Shown here piece after piece: positions 1 to 9,719 of a stretch of 64,000 bases of DNA (position 1 is the first letter of the stretch; each line of letters begins with the position of its first letter). A program made the position numbers and the translations under genes. The notes beneath the pieces were generated by a model, which was given only the letters and a program-made list of their open reading frames with translations, did not search any database and was not told the DNA's origin. This DNA comes from an uncultured beta proteobacterium (GTDB lineage: Bacteria > Pseudomonadota > Gammaproteobacteria > Burkholderiales > Burkholderiaceae_C): assembly GCA_903822435.1 (NCBI GenBank), contig CAIJPE010000397.1, positions 1-64,000 of the forward strand, written 5' to 3'.

Positions 1-1
1 C

Positions 2-55
2 CTGCCCGAAGGCTGGCGCGTGGTGGCCGCCCACGTGAGCCTGCTGGCGGCCTGA
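2..55 (+). CDS. C-terminal tail of a truncated upstream gene; possible AtzH/HpxZ-like (DUF3225) protein
   Basis: Frame 2 reads LPEGWRVVAAHVSLLAA* and stops at 53-55. The GWR(I/V)VAAHVS tail resembles DUF3225/AtzH-like proteins as recalled. Only 17 residues are visible. Confidence 0.4.
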   Translation: MPEGWRVVAAHVSLLAA

Positions 56-67
56 ACGCAGCCGGGC

Positions 68-1093
68 ATGGGCACCACCCTGGGCATCGTGCTGCGCCGC
101 CTGCTGGCGGCGCTGCCCAATTTGGTGGGCGTGGTGATCATCACCTTCCTGCTGACGCGAGCACTGCCGGGCGACCCCGCAGCCTACTTTGCCGGCGGCG
201 CGGCCACGCAGGACGCGGTGGACCAGGTGCGCCATCAGCTGGGCCTGGACAAGACGCTGCCCGAGCAGTTCCTGGTGTATGTGGCGGGGCTGGCGCATGG
301 CGATTTCGGCACCTCGCTCACCACCGGGCAGCCCGTGCTGCAAGAACTGCTCACACGCCTGCCGGCCTCCATCGAGATGGTGCTGCTGGCTCTGCTGGTG
401 GCTTGCGGCATTGCCCTTCCGCTGGGGGTGATGGCGGCCACGCGACCCGGCTCGTGGATCGACCAGTTGTGCCGGCTGGTGACCACGGCGGGGGTGTCGC
501 TGCCCACCTTCTTCACCGGGCTGGTGCTGGCCTATGTCTTCTATTTCCTGCTGGGCTGGGCGCCGGCGCCCTTGGGCCGCTTGGACCCCTTGTATTCGCC
601 GCCGCCGGCAGTGACGGGCCTGTACCTGGTGGATGCGCTGCTGGTCCGCGACTTCGGGCTGTGGTGGGCGGCCTTACGCCAACTGATCCTGCCCACCGTG
701 ACCATGGCGCTGTTCGTGCTGGCGCCCATCGCCCGGATGACGCGGGCCTCGATGCTGCAGGTGCTGTCTTCAGACTTCGTGCGCACGGCTCGGGCCAGCG
801 GCCTTTCCAACACCACGGTGCGCGTGCGGTATGCGCTGCGCAATGCCCTGCTGCCGGTGGTCACCACGCTGGGCATGGTGTTCGGCTTCATGCTGGGCTC
901 CAGCGTCATCATCGAGAAGGTCTTCGGCTGGCCGGGCGTGGGCAGCTACGCCATCGACGCCCTCACCGCCAGCGACTACGCCCCCGTGCAGGGCTTCGTG
1001 CTGGCCATGGGCGTGTTGTTCGTGCTGTTGAACCTGATGGTGGACGTGCTGTACACGCTCATCGACCCCCGAATTTCGCTGGGCGCCAGCTAG
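68..1093 (+). CDS. ABC transporter permease, DppB/OppB type
   Basis: 341 aa ORF with N-terminal LRRLLAALPNLVGVVIITFLLTRALPGDPA and the permease loop ARMTRASMLQVLSSDFVRTARASGL. Confidence 0.93.
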   Translation: MGTTLGIVLRRLLAALPNLVGVVIITFLLTRALPGDPAAYFAGGAATQDAVDQVRHQLGLDKTLPEQFLVYVAGLAHGDFGTSLTTGQPVLQELLTRLPASIEMVLLALLVACGIALPLGVMAATRPGSWIDQLCRLVTTAGVSLPTFFTGLVLAYVFYFLLGWAPAPLGRLDPLYSPPPAVTGLYLVDALLVRDFGLWWAALRQLILPTVTMALFVLAPIARMTRASMLQVLSSDFVRTARASGLSNTTVRVRYALRNALLPVVTTLGMVFGFMLGSSVIIEKVFGWPGVGSYAIDALTASDYAPVQGFVLAMGVLFVLLNLMVDVLYTLIDPRISLGAS

Positions 1094-1102
1094 GGCCGGC
1101 CC

Positions 1103-1948
1103 ATGAGCGACACCACCCGCCACATCCGCCACGTGCTGTCCGAGAACCCGGTCACGCTGGTGGCGGCCGGGCTGTTCATGGCTTTCGTCGTGCTGGCGCT
1201 GGTAGGGCCGTGGATCGTGCCCTACGACCCGCTCGTGAGCGACGCCACGGCCGCGCTGAAGCCGCCTTCGTGGCAGCACCTCTTCGGCACCGATGCCATC
1301 GGGCGCGACATCTTTTCGCGCACGCTGCTGGCCACGCGGCTGGACCTGGGCATCGCGGTGTCGGCCGTGGCTCTGTCTTTCGTGCTGGGCATCGCCCTGG
1401 GCCTGGCGGCCGGGTACTTCGGCGGCTGGTGGGACGTGGGTGTCACGCGGGTATCGGACACCATCATGGCCTTTCCGCTGTTCGTGCTGGCCATGGGCAT
1501 CGTGGCGGCCCTGGGCAACACGGTGGGCAACATCGTGCTGGCCACGGCGATCATCAACCTGCCCTTCTACGTGCGGGTGGCGCGGGCCGAGACCAACGTG
1601 CGGCGCCACGCCGGCTTTGTCGAGGCGGCGCGGCTGTCGGGCAACGGCGACCTGCGCATTCTCGCCGTGCACCTGTTCCCCAACATCCTGCCGCCGGCGA
1701 TGGTGCAGGTCAGCCTGAACATGGGCTGGGCCATCCTGAATGCGGCCGGCCTGAGCTTCATCGGCCTGGGCGTGCGCCCGCCGACCCCGGAGTGGGGCAT
1801 CCTGGTGGCCGAAGGTGCGCAGTTCATCGTCTCGGGCGAGTGGTGGGTGAGCTTCTTCCCCGGCGCCGTGCTGATGCTGGCGGTGTTCTCCTTCAACCTG
1901 CTGGGTGACGCCCTGCGCGACATCTTCGACCCTCGAAAGAGAACATGA
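1103..1948 (+). CDS. ABC transporter permease, DppC/OppC type
   Basis: 281 aa; LFGTDAIGRDIFSRTLLATRLDLGIA and FVEAARLSGNGDLRILAVHLFPNILPP are typical of DppC; contiguous with the DppB-like gene. Confidence 0.93.
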   Translation: MSDTTRHIRHVLSENPVTLVAAGLFMAFVVLALVGPWIVPYDPLVSDATAALKPPSWQHLFGTDAIGRDIFSRTLLATRLDLGIAVSAVALSFVLGIALGLAAGYFGGWWDVGVTRVSDTIMAFPLFVLAMGIVAALGNTVGNIVLATAIINLPFYVRVARAETNVRRHAGFVEAARLSGNGDLRILAVHLFPNILPPAMVQVSLNMGWAILNAAGLSFIGLGVRPPTPEWGILVAEGAQFIVSGEWWVSFFPGAVLMLAVFSFNLLGDALRDIFDPRKRT

Positions 1949-2970
1949 CGCGCGGCACACCCCTTCTGGACGTCCAAGGCTTCAGCCTGGAGTTCCGCAC
2001 GCGCAGCGGCACGGTGCACGCGCTGCAGGACGTCAACCTGCAGGTGGGCAAGGGCGAGATCGTGGGCCTGGTGGGCGAAAGCGGTTCGGGCAAGTCGGTG
2101 CTGTCCTATGCCTTGCTGGGCATCAGCGATGCCGCGGCACGGGTCACCGCCGGTAGCGCCGCGTTCGGCGGCATCGACCTGCTGAAAGCCGGCGAACGCG
2201 CGCTGCAGGACCTGCGCGGCCGCGAGATCTCCATGATCTTCCAGAGCCCGCGCACGGCCCTCAACCCCATCCGGCCGGTGGGCCTGCAGATCGAAGACGT
2301 GCTGCGCCGCCACGCGATGGCCGGGCGTGGGCGCACGGGCCCGGACAACGCCCTGGGCCTGAAGGAGCGGGCCGTTCAGGCCCTGCGCGAGGTGGCCATC
2401 GCCGACCCCGAGCGCCGCGCGGCGGCCTATCCCTTCGAGATGTCCGGCGGCATGTGCCAGCGCGTGATGATCGCCATCGCCCTGGCCTGCCGGCCCGGCC
2501 TGCTGATCGCCGACGAACCCACCACGGGCCTGGACGTCACCACGCAGGCTGCCGTGATGGACCTGATCACGGGCCTGGCCCGCGAGCGCCAGATGGCCAC
2601 GCTGTTCATCACCCACGACCTGGGGCTGGCCGCCGACTATTGCGACCGCATCGTGGTGATGCACGCAGGGCACGCGGTGGAAAGCGCCCCTTCGGCGGCT
2701 CTGTTCCACGCACCGCGGCATCCTTACACCGCCCGCCTGATGTCGTCCACGCCGCACAAGGACAGCACGCTGGCCAGTCTCGTCTCGGTGCCCGGACAGC
2801 TGCCCGACCTGCGGCGCGACGACCTGCCGGCCTGCCGCTTCGTGGAGCGCTGCGAGCGGGCCACACCCGAGTGCCGCACAGCCCTGCCCACGCTGGACGC
2901 CGCGGCCGAACACGCCGTGGCCTGCTGGCACCCGCTCGGCCAGGCCCAGCCGGAAGGCGCCCATGCCTGA
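1945..2970 (+). CDS. ABC transporter ATP-binding protein, DppD type
   Basis: Walker A GESGSGKS, signature MSGGMCQR, Walker B LLIADEPTTGLD, and a Cys-containing C-terminal oligopeptide-type tail; overlaps the preceding gene. Confidence 0.93.
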   Translation: MTRGTPLLDVQGFSLEFRTRSGTVHALQDVNLQVGKGEIVGLVGESGSGKSVLSYALLGISDAAARVTAGSAAFGGIDLLKAGERALQDLRGREISMIFQSPRTALNPIRPVGLQIEDVLRRHAMAGRGRTGPDNALGLKERAVQALREVAIADPERRAAAYPFEMSGGMCQRVMIAIALACRPGLLIADEPTTGLDVTTQAAVMDLITGLARERQMATLFITHDLGLAADYCDRIVVMHAGHAVESAPSAALFHAPRHPYTARLMSSTPHKDSTLASLVSVPGQLPDLRRDDLPACRFVERCERATPECRTALPTLDAAAEHAVACWHPLGQAQPEGAHA

Positions 2971-3952
2971 AGCCGTCCCGGCCCAACTCCTGGCCGTGGA
3001 AGGCCTGGGCAAACGCTACCCGGTGCAGGGCAAGCGCGGCGCGCTGCTGCACGCGGTGGACGGGGTTTCGCTGCACATCGCGCCGGGCGAAAGCCTGGGG
3101 CTGGTGGGCGAGTCGGGCTGCGGCAAGTCGACCCTGGTGCGCCTGCTGGCCCGGCTGATCGATCCCACCGAAGGCCGCATCGTCTTCGACGGCGAGGACC
3201 TGGCCCGCGTGCCGGCCAGCCGCTTTGCGCGCAACCCGCAGCGCAGCGCCATCCAGATGGTCTTCCAGGATCCCACCGACAGCCTGAACCCGCGATTCAC
3301 CGCCCGCAACACCATCGCCGAGCCCTGCCGACTGCTGGCGGGCATGGACGATGCCGCGGCGCAAGCCCGGGTGGACGAGGTGGCTGCACAGGTCGGGCTG
3401 CCCAGTGCCTTGCTCTCGCGTTTTCCGCACCAGCTCTCGGGGGGCCAGAAGGCACGGGTGGGCATCGCCCGGGCCCTGGCCACGCGGCCCCGCCTGCTGA
3501 TCCTGGACGAGCCCACGGCCGCGCTGGACGTCTCGGTCCAGGCCGTCGTGCTGCAACTGCTCGACCGCCTGCGGCGCGAGCTGTCGCTGGCCACGCTCTT
3601 CGTCTCGCACGACCTGAACGTGGTGCGCCTGCTGACCGACCGCGTGGCCGTGATGTACCTGGGCAGGATCATCGAGACCGGCCCTTCTCGCACGGTGTTC
3701 GCAGCGCCCGCGCACCCCTACACGCAGGCCCTGGTGTCGGCCATTCCCGGGCACGGCCCCCGCATCCGCCTGGACGGCGAAGTGCAAAGCCCCATCGACC
3801 CACCGCCACAGGTCTGCCGCTTTGCCAGCCGCTGCCCGGCCGTGCAGGACCGATGCCGGCGGGAAGCACCCAGCCTCCATGCCGGCACCCACCAGGCCGC
3901 CTGCCACTTTGCAAGCTGGCCCCGCGAAACCATCATCAAGGCCGCCGCATGA
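2963..3952 (+). CDS. ABC transporter ATP-binding protein, DppF type
   Basis: Walker [10 protein letters not shown], signature LSGGQKAR, Walker [14 protein letters not shown]-terminal CRFASRCP motif. Confidence 0.93.
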   Translation: MPEAVPAQLLAVEGLGKRYPVQGKRGALLHAVDGVSLHIAPGESLGLVGESGCGKSTLVRLLARLIDPTEGRIVFDGEDLARVPASRFARNPQRSAIQMVFQDPTDSLNPRFTARNTIAEPCRLLAGMDDAAAQARVDEVAAQVGLPSALLSRFPHQLSGGQKARVGIARALATRPRLLILDEPTAALDVSVQAVVLQLLDRLRRELSLATLFVSHDLNVVRLLTDRVAVMYLGRIIETGPSRTVFAAPAHPYTQALVSAIPGHGPRIRLDGEVQSPIDPPPQVCRFASRCPAVQDRCRREAPSLHAGTHQAACHFASWPRETIIKAAA

Positions 3953-4689
3953 GGACGATCAACCTGCGCCGCCCCGGCGACGCACCCGTGCGGGCCAACC
4001 TGGCCGAAAACGTCTATGCCGAGCTGAAGGCGCAAATGCACGACTTCAGCCTCGTGCCCGGCGACCGCTTCTCGGAAGCCGAGATCGGTGCACGCCTGGG
4101 CGTGAGCCGCACCCCGGTGCGGGAAGCCTTGTTCCGGCTGCGCAACGAAGGTCTGCTGGACGTCGAAAGCAAGAGCGGCTGGTTCGTGCGGCCCATCGAC
4201 TTCGACCGCCTCGAGCAACTCTACGACCTGCGCGTGGTTCTGGAATCGGCAGCGGTGGCCCGCCTGTGTGCCCGCGCCGAGGCAGCCCCGGAACTGGACG
4301 AGCTCAAGGCCTTCTGGCTGGTGCCGGCGGCCGAACGCCTGCAGGATGGGCGCGAAGTCGGTGCAAGGGACGAAGAGTTCCACGCCACGCTGGTGCGTGC
4401 GGCCGGCAACGACGAGATGGCCCGGGTGCACTGGGACGTGACGGAGCGCATCCGCATCATCCGCCGGCTCGACTTCACCCGGCCCGACCGCGTGGAGGCC
4501 ACCTACGCCGAGCATGCCAAGATCCTGCGCAACGTCATCCAGCGCAAGGGCGAGCAGACCCAGATGCTGCTGCGCAGCCACATCGAACAGAGCAAGGCCG
4601 AGGTGCGCAAGATCACCCTGGCCACCCTCCAATCGGCGCGTGCGCTGCACGCCCAGGGCAACGCCCCGCCCACAACCCGCCGGGCATGA
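3949..4689 (+). CDS. GntR family transcriptional regulator (FCD effector domain)
   Basis: wHTH ENVYAELKAQMHDFSLVPGDRFSEAEIGARLGVSRTPVREALFRLRNEGLL followed by an FCD-like helical domain. ATG at 3949 overlaps the dppF-like stop (ATGA). Confidence 0.88.
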   Translation: MRTINLRRPGDAPVRANLAENVYAELKAQMHDFSLVPGDRFSEAEIGARLGVSRTPVREALFRLRNEGLLDVESKSGWFVRPIDFDRLEQLYDLRVVLESAAVARLCARAEAAPELDELKAFWLVPAAERLQDGREVGARDEEFHATLVRAAGNDEMARVHWDVTERIRIIRRLDFTRPDRVEATYAEHAKILRNVIQRKGEQTQMLLRSHIEQSKAEVRKITLATLQSARALHAQGNAPPTTRRA

Positions 4690-4730
4690 ATCTGGTGCAG
4701 TACCCGGGCACGGGTTTTGCTGCTCATAAC

Positions 4731-4752
4731 TGGATACCACACGGTATACCAG
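4731..4752. promoter_or_regulatory. Candidate GntR/FCD operator upstream of the BMP binding protein gene
   Basis: TGGATACCACACGGTATACCAG contains ATACC-ACAC-GGTAT (perfect 5-nt arms) and the 8-nt palindrome GGTATACC, about 38 nt before ATG 4790 and just after the GntR gene. Confidence 0.5.
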
Positions 4753-4789
4753 TCAGCCCCGCCATAACCAGATCCTCACAGGAGCCGCC

Positions 4790-5899
4790 ATGAGCCACCG
4801 AGCAGACCCGTCCCGCCGCCGCGCCCTTGCCCAACTCTCGGCCGCCTCGCTGGCTGGCTTTGCGCCCTGGGCCATGGCCCAGAAGCCGATCACCGTAGGC
4901 TTCATCTACGTCGGCCCGAAGGACGACTTCGGCTACAACCAGGCGCACGCCGAGGCAGCCGCCGAGGTCAAGAAGATGGCCGGCGTGAAGATCGTCGAGC
5001 AAGAGAACGTGCCCGAGACGCAGGACGTCCAGAAGGCCATGCAGGGCATGATCTCGCAGGACGGCGCCACGCTGCTGTTCCCCACCTCCTTCGGCTACTT
5101 CGACCCGCACATGCTGGCCATCGCGGCCAAGAACCCCGGCGTGCGTTTCTCGCATTGCGGCGGCATGTGGACCAAGGGCAAGCACCCGGACAACACCGGC
5201 AGCTTCTTCGGCTACATCGACGAAGCCCAGTACCTCAACGGCGTGATTGCCGGCCACATGAGCAAGAGCAAGAAGCTCGGCTTCGTGGCAGCCAAGCCCA
5301 TCCCGCAGGTCCTGCGCAACATCAACGCGTACACGCTGGGCGCGCGCTCCGTCGACCCCAAGATCACCACCGCCGTGATCTTCACCGGCGACTGGAGCAT
5401 GGCCGTCAAGGAGGCCGAAGCCACCAACAGCCTGGCCGACCAGGGCGCCGATGTTTTCACCATGCACGTGGACGGCCCGAAGGTGGTGGTGGAAACCGCC
5501 GCCAAGCGCGGCAAGATGGTCTGCGGCTATCACGCCAGCAAGGCCAAGCTCGCCCCGCAGGCCTACCTGACAGGCGCCGAGTGGAACTGGATCACTGCCT
5601 ACAACCTGATCATCGATGCCGCCCGCACCGGCAAGCCGCACCCGAACTTCGTGCGCGGCGGCCTGAAGGAAGGCTTCGTCAAGACTTCGGCCTACGGCCC
5701 GATGGTCACCGAAGCTGCCCGCAAGAACGCCGATGCGGTGAAGGCCAAGATGATCGCAGGCACCTTCGACATCTTCGGCGGCGAGATGAAGGACAACACC
5801 GGCAAGGTCGTCATCCCCAAGGGCAAGACCTTCAAGCAGACCGACCTCGAGCTCGAGGGCATGAACTACCTGGTCGAAGGTGTGATCGGCAAGATCTAG
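4790..5899 (+). CDS. BMP family (PnrA/Med-like) ABC transporter substrate-binding protein
   Basis: Signal peptide (RRRALAQLSAASLAGFAPWAMA) then ITVGFIYVGPKDDFGYNQAHAEAAAEVKK, typical of the Bmp family. Confidence 0.9.
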   Translation: MSHRADPSRRRALAQLSAASLAGFAPWAMAQKPITVGFIYVGPKDDFGYNQAHAEAAAEVKKMAGVKIVEQENVPETQDVQKAMQGMISQDGATLLFPTSFGYFDPHMLAIAAKNPGVRFSHCGGMWTKGKHPDNTGSFFGYIDEAQYLNGVIAGHMSKSKKLGFVAAKPIPQVLRNINAYTLGARSVDPKITTAVIFTGDWSMAVKEAEATNSLADQGADVFTMHVDGPKVVVETAAKRGKMVCGYHASKAKLAPQAYLTGAEWNWITAYNLIIDAARTGKPHPNFVRGGLKEGFVKTSAYGPMVTEAARKNADAVKAKMIAGTFDIFGGEMKDNTGKVVIPKGKTFKQTDLELEGMNYLVEGVIGKI

Positions 5900-5930
5900 C
5901 GCACGGCCTGACCCACCCGGAGCCCGACAT

Positions 5931-7014
5931 GAACCGGCAACCCTGGCACGACGTCGCAGAGGCCGTCATCCTGCCGCTCCTGGCCCTGGCCGGGGCGCTG
6001 TTGATGTTCGGGCTGTGGGTGTGGGTGGGCGGGCACGATCCGGTGCAGGCCTGGACCCTGCTGTTCGTGGGGGCCTTCGGCGACGCGTTCTCGTTCCAGA
6101 ACACGCTGCAACGCGCCGCCCCCTTGATGCTCACGGCGCTGTGCGTGGCGCTGCCCGCGCGGGCGGGCCTGACGATCATCGGCGGTGAAGGTGCGCTGGT
6201 GCTCGGCGGCCTGGCCTGCGCCGGGCTGCCCTACATCATGCCGATCCAGCAAGGCATCTGGGGCACCGCCATGCTGCTGATGGCCGCGGCGCTGGCCGGT
6301 GCGTCATGGATCGCACTGGCCGGGGCGCTGCGCCAGTTCCGCGGCGTGAACGAGACCATCAGCAGCCTGCTGCTGGGCTATATCGCCATCGCCTTGTTCA
6401 AGCACTTCGTCGAGGGCCCGATGCGCGACCCCGCCAGCCTGAACAAGCCCTCCACGCTGCCCCTGCCCGAAGCCCTGCGCATCGGCACCATCGGCAGCTA
6501 TGACGTGCACTGGGGCCTGGCCTTCGGCGTGGTGTTGTGCGTGGCCAGTGGCATCTGGCTCGGCCGTTCGACGCATGGCTTCGCCACGCGCGTGGTAGGC
6601 GGCAACGCACGCGCCGCCCGCCTGGTGGGCCTGCCGGCGCACAGCCTGATCATCACGGCCTGCGCCCTGGGCGGAGCTGCCGCGGGCCTGGCCGGCGGCA
6701 TCGAGGTGGCGGCCGTGCACACATCAGCCAATGCATCGCTCATCGCGGGGCTGGGATACGCCGGCATCCTGGTGAGCTTCGTGGCGCGGCACAACCCGCT
6801 GGCGGTCATCCCTGTGGCCATCCTGTTCGGCGGCTTCGGTGCCGCCGGCAGCCTGCTGCAGCGGCGCATGGGGCTGCCCGATGCCTCGGTGCAGGTGTTG
6901 CTGGGCTTCGCGTTCGTGCTCATCCTGGCCGCCGAGGCCCTGCGCGGCCGGTTGCTGCCCTTGAACTTCTTGCCACAGCGCGCGCCATTGGCGCCTGCCG
7001 CCCCGGCGACATGA
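5931..7014 (+). CDS. ABC transporter permease of the BMP-associated (YufP-like) type
   Basis: MNRQPWHDVAEAVILPLLALAGALLMFGLWVWVGG...; multiple TM segments; FRGVNETISSLLLGYIA motif. ORF extends upstream, start chosen at 5931. Confidence 0.88.
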
Positions 7015-7931
7015 CCGGCGACGCCATCTTCGACGTGCTCCTGGCCGTGCTGGGCGGCGCGGTGCGCGTGGGCACGCCCTTCCTCTTCGTCAGCCTGGGC
7101 GAATGCCTGACCGAAAAATCCGGCCGCATCAACCTGGGCCTGGAAGGCGTGCTGGTGTTCTCGGCCATGGCTGGGTTCGGGGGCGCTTACCTCACGGGCT
7201 CGCCGTGGCTGGGCGTGCTGGCTGCGGGCGTGAGTGGCGCCCTGCTGGCCTTGATCCACGGCCTGGTGTGCTCGCTGCCGCGCGTCAACGACATCGCCAT
7301 GGGCATTGCGCTCATGCTCTTGGGCGCGGGCCTGGCCTTCTACCTGGGCAAGCCGCTGATCCAGCCGCAGGCACCGCAGATTCCCTCCATCTCGCTGGGT
7401 GGCTGGAGCGACTCCGGGCAGGTGCAGGCCGCGCTGAAGATCAATGCGCTGTTCCCCATCGGGGTGCTGCTGGCCCTGTTCATGGGCTGGGCCTTCATGA
7501 ACACCCGCTGGGGATTGCTGGTGCGCATGGTGGGCGATTCCGCCGATGCCGCTCGCGCCCTGGGCAATTCGGTGAACGGCATCCGCATCTGGGCCACCAC
7601 GGCCGGCGGTTTCATTGCGGGCCTGGGCGGCGCCTCGCTCAGCCTGTACTACCCTGGCAGCTGGAACGAGGGCCTGTCGAGCGGCCAGGGCCTGATCGCC
7701 GTGGCGCTGGTGATCTTCGCGCGCTGGAGCCCGGTGCGCTGCCTGGGTGCCGCGCTGCTGTTCGGTGGCGCCGGCGCCCTGGGCCCGGCCCTGCAGGGCG
7801 TGGGGGTCAGCGGCTACTACCACCTGTTCAACGCAGTGCCGTACGTGCTCACGCTGGCGATCCTGGTGTGGACCTGCTCGCCCAAGCGCAGCATCAAGGG
7901 TGCCCCGCTGGAGCTGGGCGTTTCAAGATAG
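7011..7931 (+). CDS. ABC transporter permease of the BMP-associated (YufQ-like) type
   Basis: MTGDAIFDVLLAVLGGAVRVGTPFLFVSLGECLTEKSGRINLGLEGVLVFSAM typical of this family; ATGA overlap with the preceding permease. Confidence 0.88.
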   Translation: MTGDAIFDVLLAVLGGAVRVGTPFLFVSLGECLTEKSGRINLGLEGVLVFSAMAGFGGAYLTGSPWLGVLAAGVSGALLALIHGLVCSLPRVNDIAMGIALMLLGAGLAFYLGKPLIQPQAPQIPSISLGGWSDSGQVQAALKINALFPIGVLLALFMGWAFMNTRWGLLVRMVGDSADAARALGNSVNGIRIWATTAGGFIAGLGGASLSLYYPGSWNEGLSSGQGLIAVALVIFARWSPVRCLGAALLFGGAGALGPALQGVGVSGYYHLFNAVPYVLTLAILVWTCSPKRSIKGAPLELGVSR

Positions 7932-7957
7932 TCCTTGCAGTCTGAAGGAGGCTCTCG

Positions 7958-8971
7958 ATGAGCGGTCTGGGTGGTTTGAACAAGTCGCCGAACGGCGTGG
8001 TGGTGGGCCTGGTGCAGTTGCAGTTGCCCGTGGTGGACACACCCGAGCAGCTGAAGGCGCAGGCCGAGCACATCTGCTGGATGGTAGGCAAGGCCCGCCG
8101 GAACCTGGGCACGATGGACCTCGTGGTGTTCCCGGAATATGCGCTGCACGGCCTGAGCATGAGCACGGCGCCCGAGCTGATGGTGTCGCTGGACGGGCCC
8201 GAGGTGGCGTCCTTCAAGGCGGCCTGCGTGGAACACAAGATCTGGGGCTGCTTCTCCATCATGGAGTTCAACCCGCACGGCAACCCCTACAACACCGGCC
8301 TCATCATCGATGACCAGGGCCAGATCAAGCTCTACTACCGCAAGCTGCACCCGTGGATCCCGGTGGAAGCCTGGGAGCCCGGCAACATGGGCATCCCGGT
8401 CTGCGACGGCCCCAACGGCAGCAAGCTCGGCCTGATCATCTGCCACGACGGCATGTTCCCCGAGATGGCGCGCGAGGCCGCCTACAAGGGCGCCGAGATC
8501 ATCCTGCGCACGGCCGGCTACACGGCGCCCATCCGCCATGCCTGGAAGATCACCAACCAGGCGAACGCATTCCAGAACCTGGCGATCACCGCCAGCGTGT
8601 GCCTGTGCGGCAGCGACGGCAGCTTCGACAGCATGGGCGAAGGCATGTTCTGCAACTTCGATGGCACGGTGATCAAGGAAGGCGGCGCCAGGCCCGACGA
8701 GATCATCACCGCCGAGTTGCGGCCCGACCTCGTGCGCGAGGCCCGCGCCCACTGGGGCGTGGAAAACAACCCTTATCAGCTTTACCACCGCGGCTACGTG
8801 GCCGTGAAAGGGGGCGCGCAGGACTGCCCCTACACCTTCATGCACGACATGGTGAACGGCCGCTACAAGCTGCCGTGGGACGCGAGCATCCAGGTGCGCG
8901 ACGGGACGCCCTGCGGTTTCGCGCCGCCCACCCGCGGCTACCGCGGGCCCGAGCCCAACCCCGTCGAGTAG
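7958..8971 (+). CDS. Formamidase/aliphatic amidase-like nitrilase-superfamily amidase (AmiF/AmiE type)
   Basis: Nitrilase-superfamily Glu (VFPEYALHG), Lys (YYRKLHPW) and Cys ([23 protein letters not shown]) motifs. Confidence 0.88.
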   Translation: MSGLGGLNKSPNGVVVGLVQLQLPVVDTPEQLKAQAEHICWMVGKARRNLGTMDLVVFPEYALHGLSMSTAPELMVSLDGPEVASFKAACVEHKIWGCFSIMEFNPHGNPYNTGLIIDDQGQIKLYYRKLHPWIPVEAWEPGNMGIPVCDGPNGSKLGLIICHDGMFPEMAREAAYKGAEIILRTAGYTAPIRHAWKITNQANAFQNLAITASVCLCGSDGSFDSMGEGMFCNFDGTVIKEGGARPDEIITAELRPDLVREARAHWGVENNPYQLYHRGYVAVKGGAQDCPYTFMHDMVNGRYKLPWDASIQVRDGTPCGFAPPTRGYRGPEPNPVE

Positions 8972-9008
8972 ACCCGGCCCGAAACGCTGCTGCCTGCAGG
9001 AGAGCGCC

Positions 9009-9713
9009 ATGACCTTCGTCGCCGCCACACCCTACCCCTGGCCCTATGACGGCAACCTGCGGCCCGATAACACGGCGCTGGTGGTCATCGACATGCAGAC
9101 CGACTTCTGCGGCGTGGGGGGCTATGTCGACAAGATGGGTTACGACCTGTCGCTCACCCGGGCACCCGTCGGCCCCATCGGCGCACTGCTGGCCGCCATG
9201 CGCCCTCTGGGCTACACCATCATCCACACCCGCGAAGGCCACCGGCCCGACCTGTCCGACCTGCCGGCCAACAAGCGCTGGCGTTCGCAGCGCGCCGGCA
9301 CCAACGGCGTGGGCATCGGCGACATGGGGCCCTGCGGCCGGATCCTGGTGCGTGGCGAACCCGGCTGGGAGATCATCCCCGAGTTGGCCCCGTTGCCCGG
9401 CGAAATCATCATCGACAAGCCCGGCAAGGGCTCGTTCTGCGCCACCGACCTCGAGCTGATCCTGCACACCCGGGGCATCCGCAACCTGGTGCTCACCGGC
9501 ATCACCACGGACGTGTGCGTGCACACCACCATGCGCGAAGCCAACGACCGCGGCTTCGAATGCGTGCTGGTGGAAGACGCCACCGGCGCCACCGACCGCG
9601 GCAACCACGAGGCCGCGCTGAAGATGATCCAGATGCAGGGCGGCGTGTTCGGCGCGGTGACGGGTACCGGCGCCTTGATCGAAGCCATCGGCACATCATC
9701 CGGAAGGCCCTGA
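9009..9713 (+). CDS. biuH: Isochorismatase-fold cysteine hydrolase, probable biuret hydrolase (BiuH-like)
   Basis: D/K/C motifs: [48 protein letters not shown]. The N-terminal [17 protein letters not shown] and [23 protein letters not shown] strings closely resemble Rhizobium BiuH as recalled; not aligned here. Confidence 0.7.
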   Translation: MTFVAATPYPWPYDGNLRPDNTALVVIDMQTDFCGVGGYVDKMGYDLSLTRAPVGPIGALLAAMRPLGYTIIHTREGHRPDLSDLPANKRWRSQRAGTNGVGIGDMGPCGRILVRGEPGWEIIPELAPLPGEIIIDKPGKGSFCATDLELILHTRGIRNLVLTGITTDVCVHTTMREANDRGFECVLVEDATGATDRGNHEAALKMIQMQGGVFGAVTGTGALIEAIGTSSGRP

Positions 9714-9719
9714 CCACCA

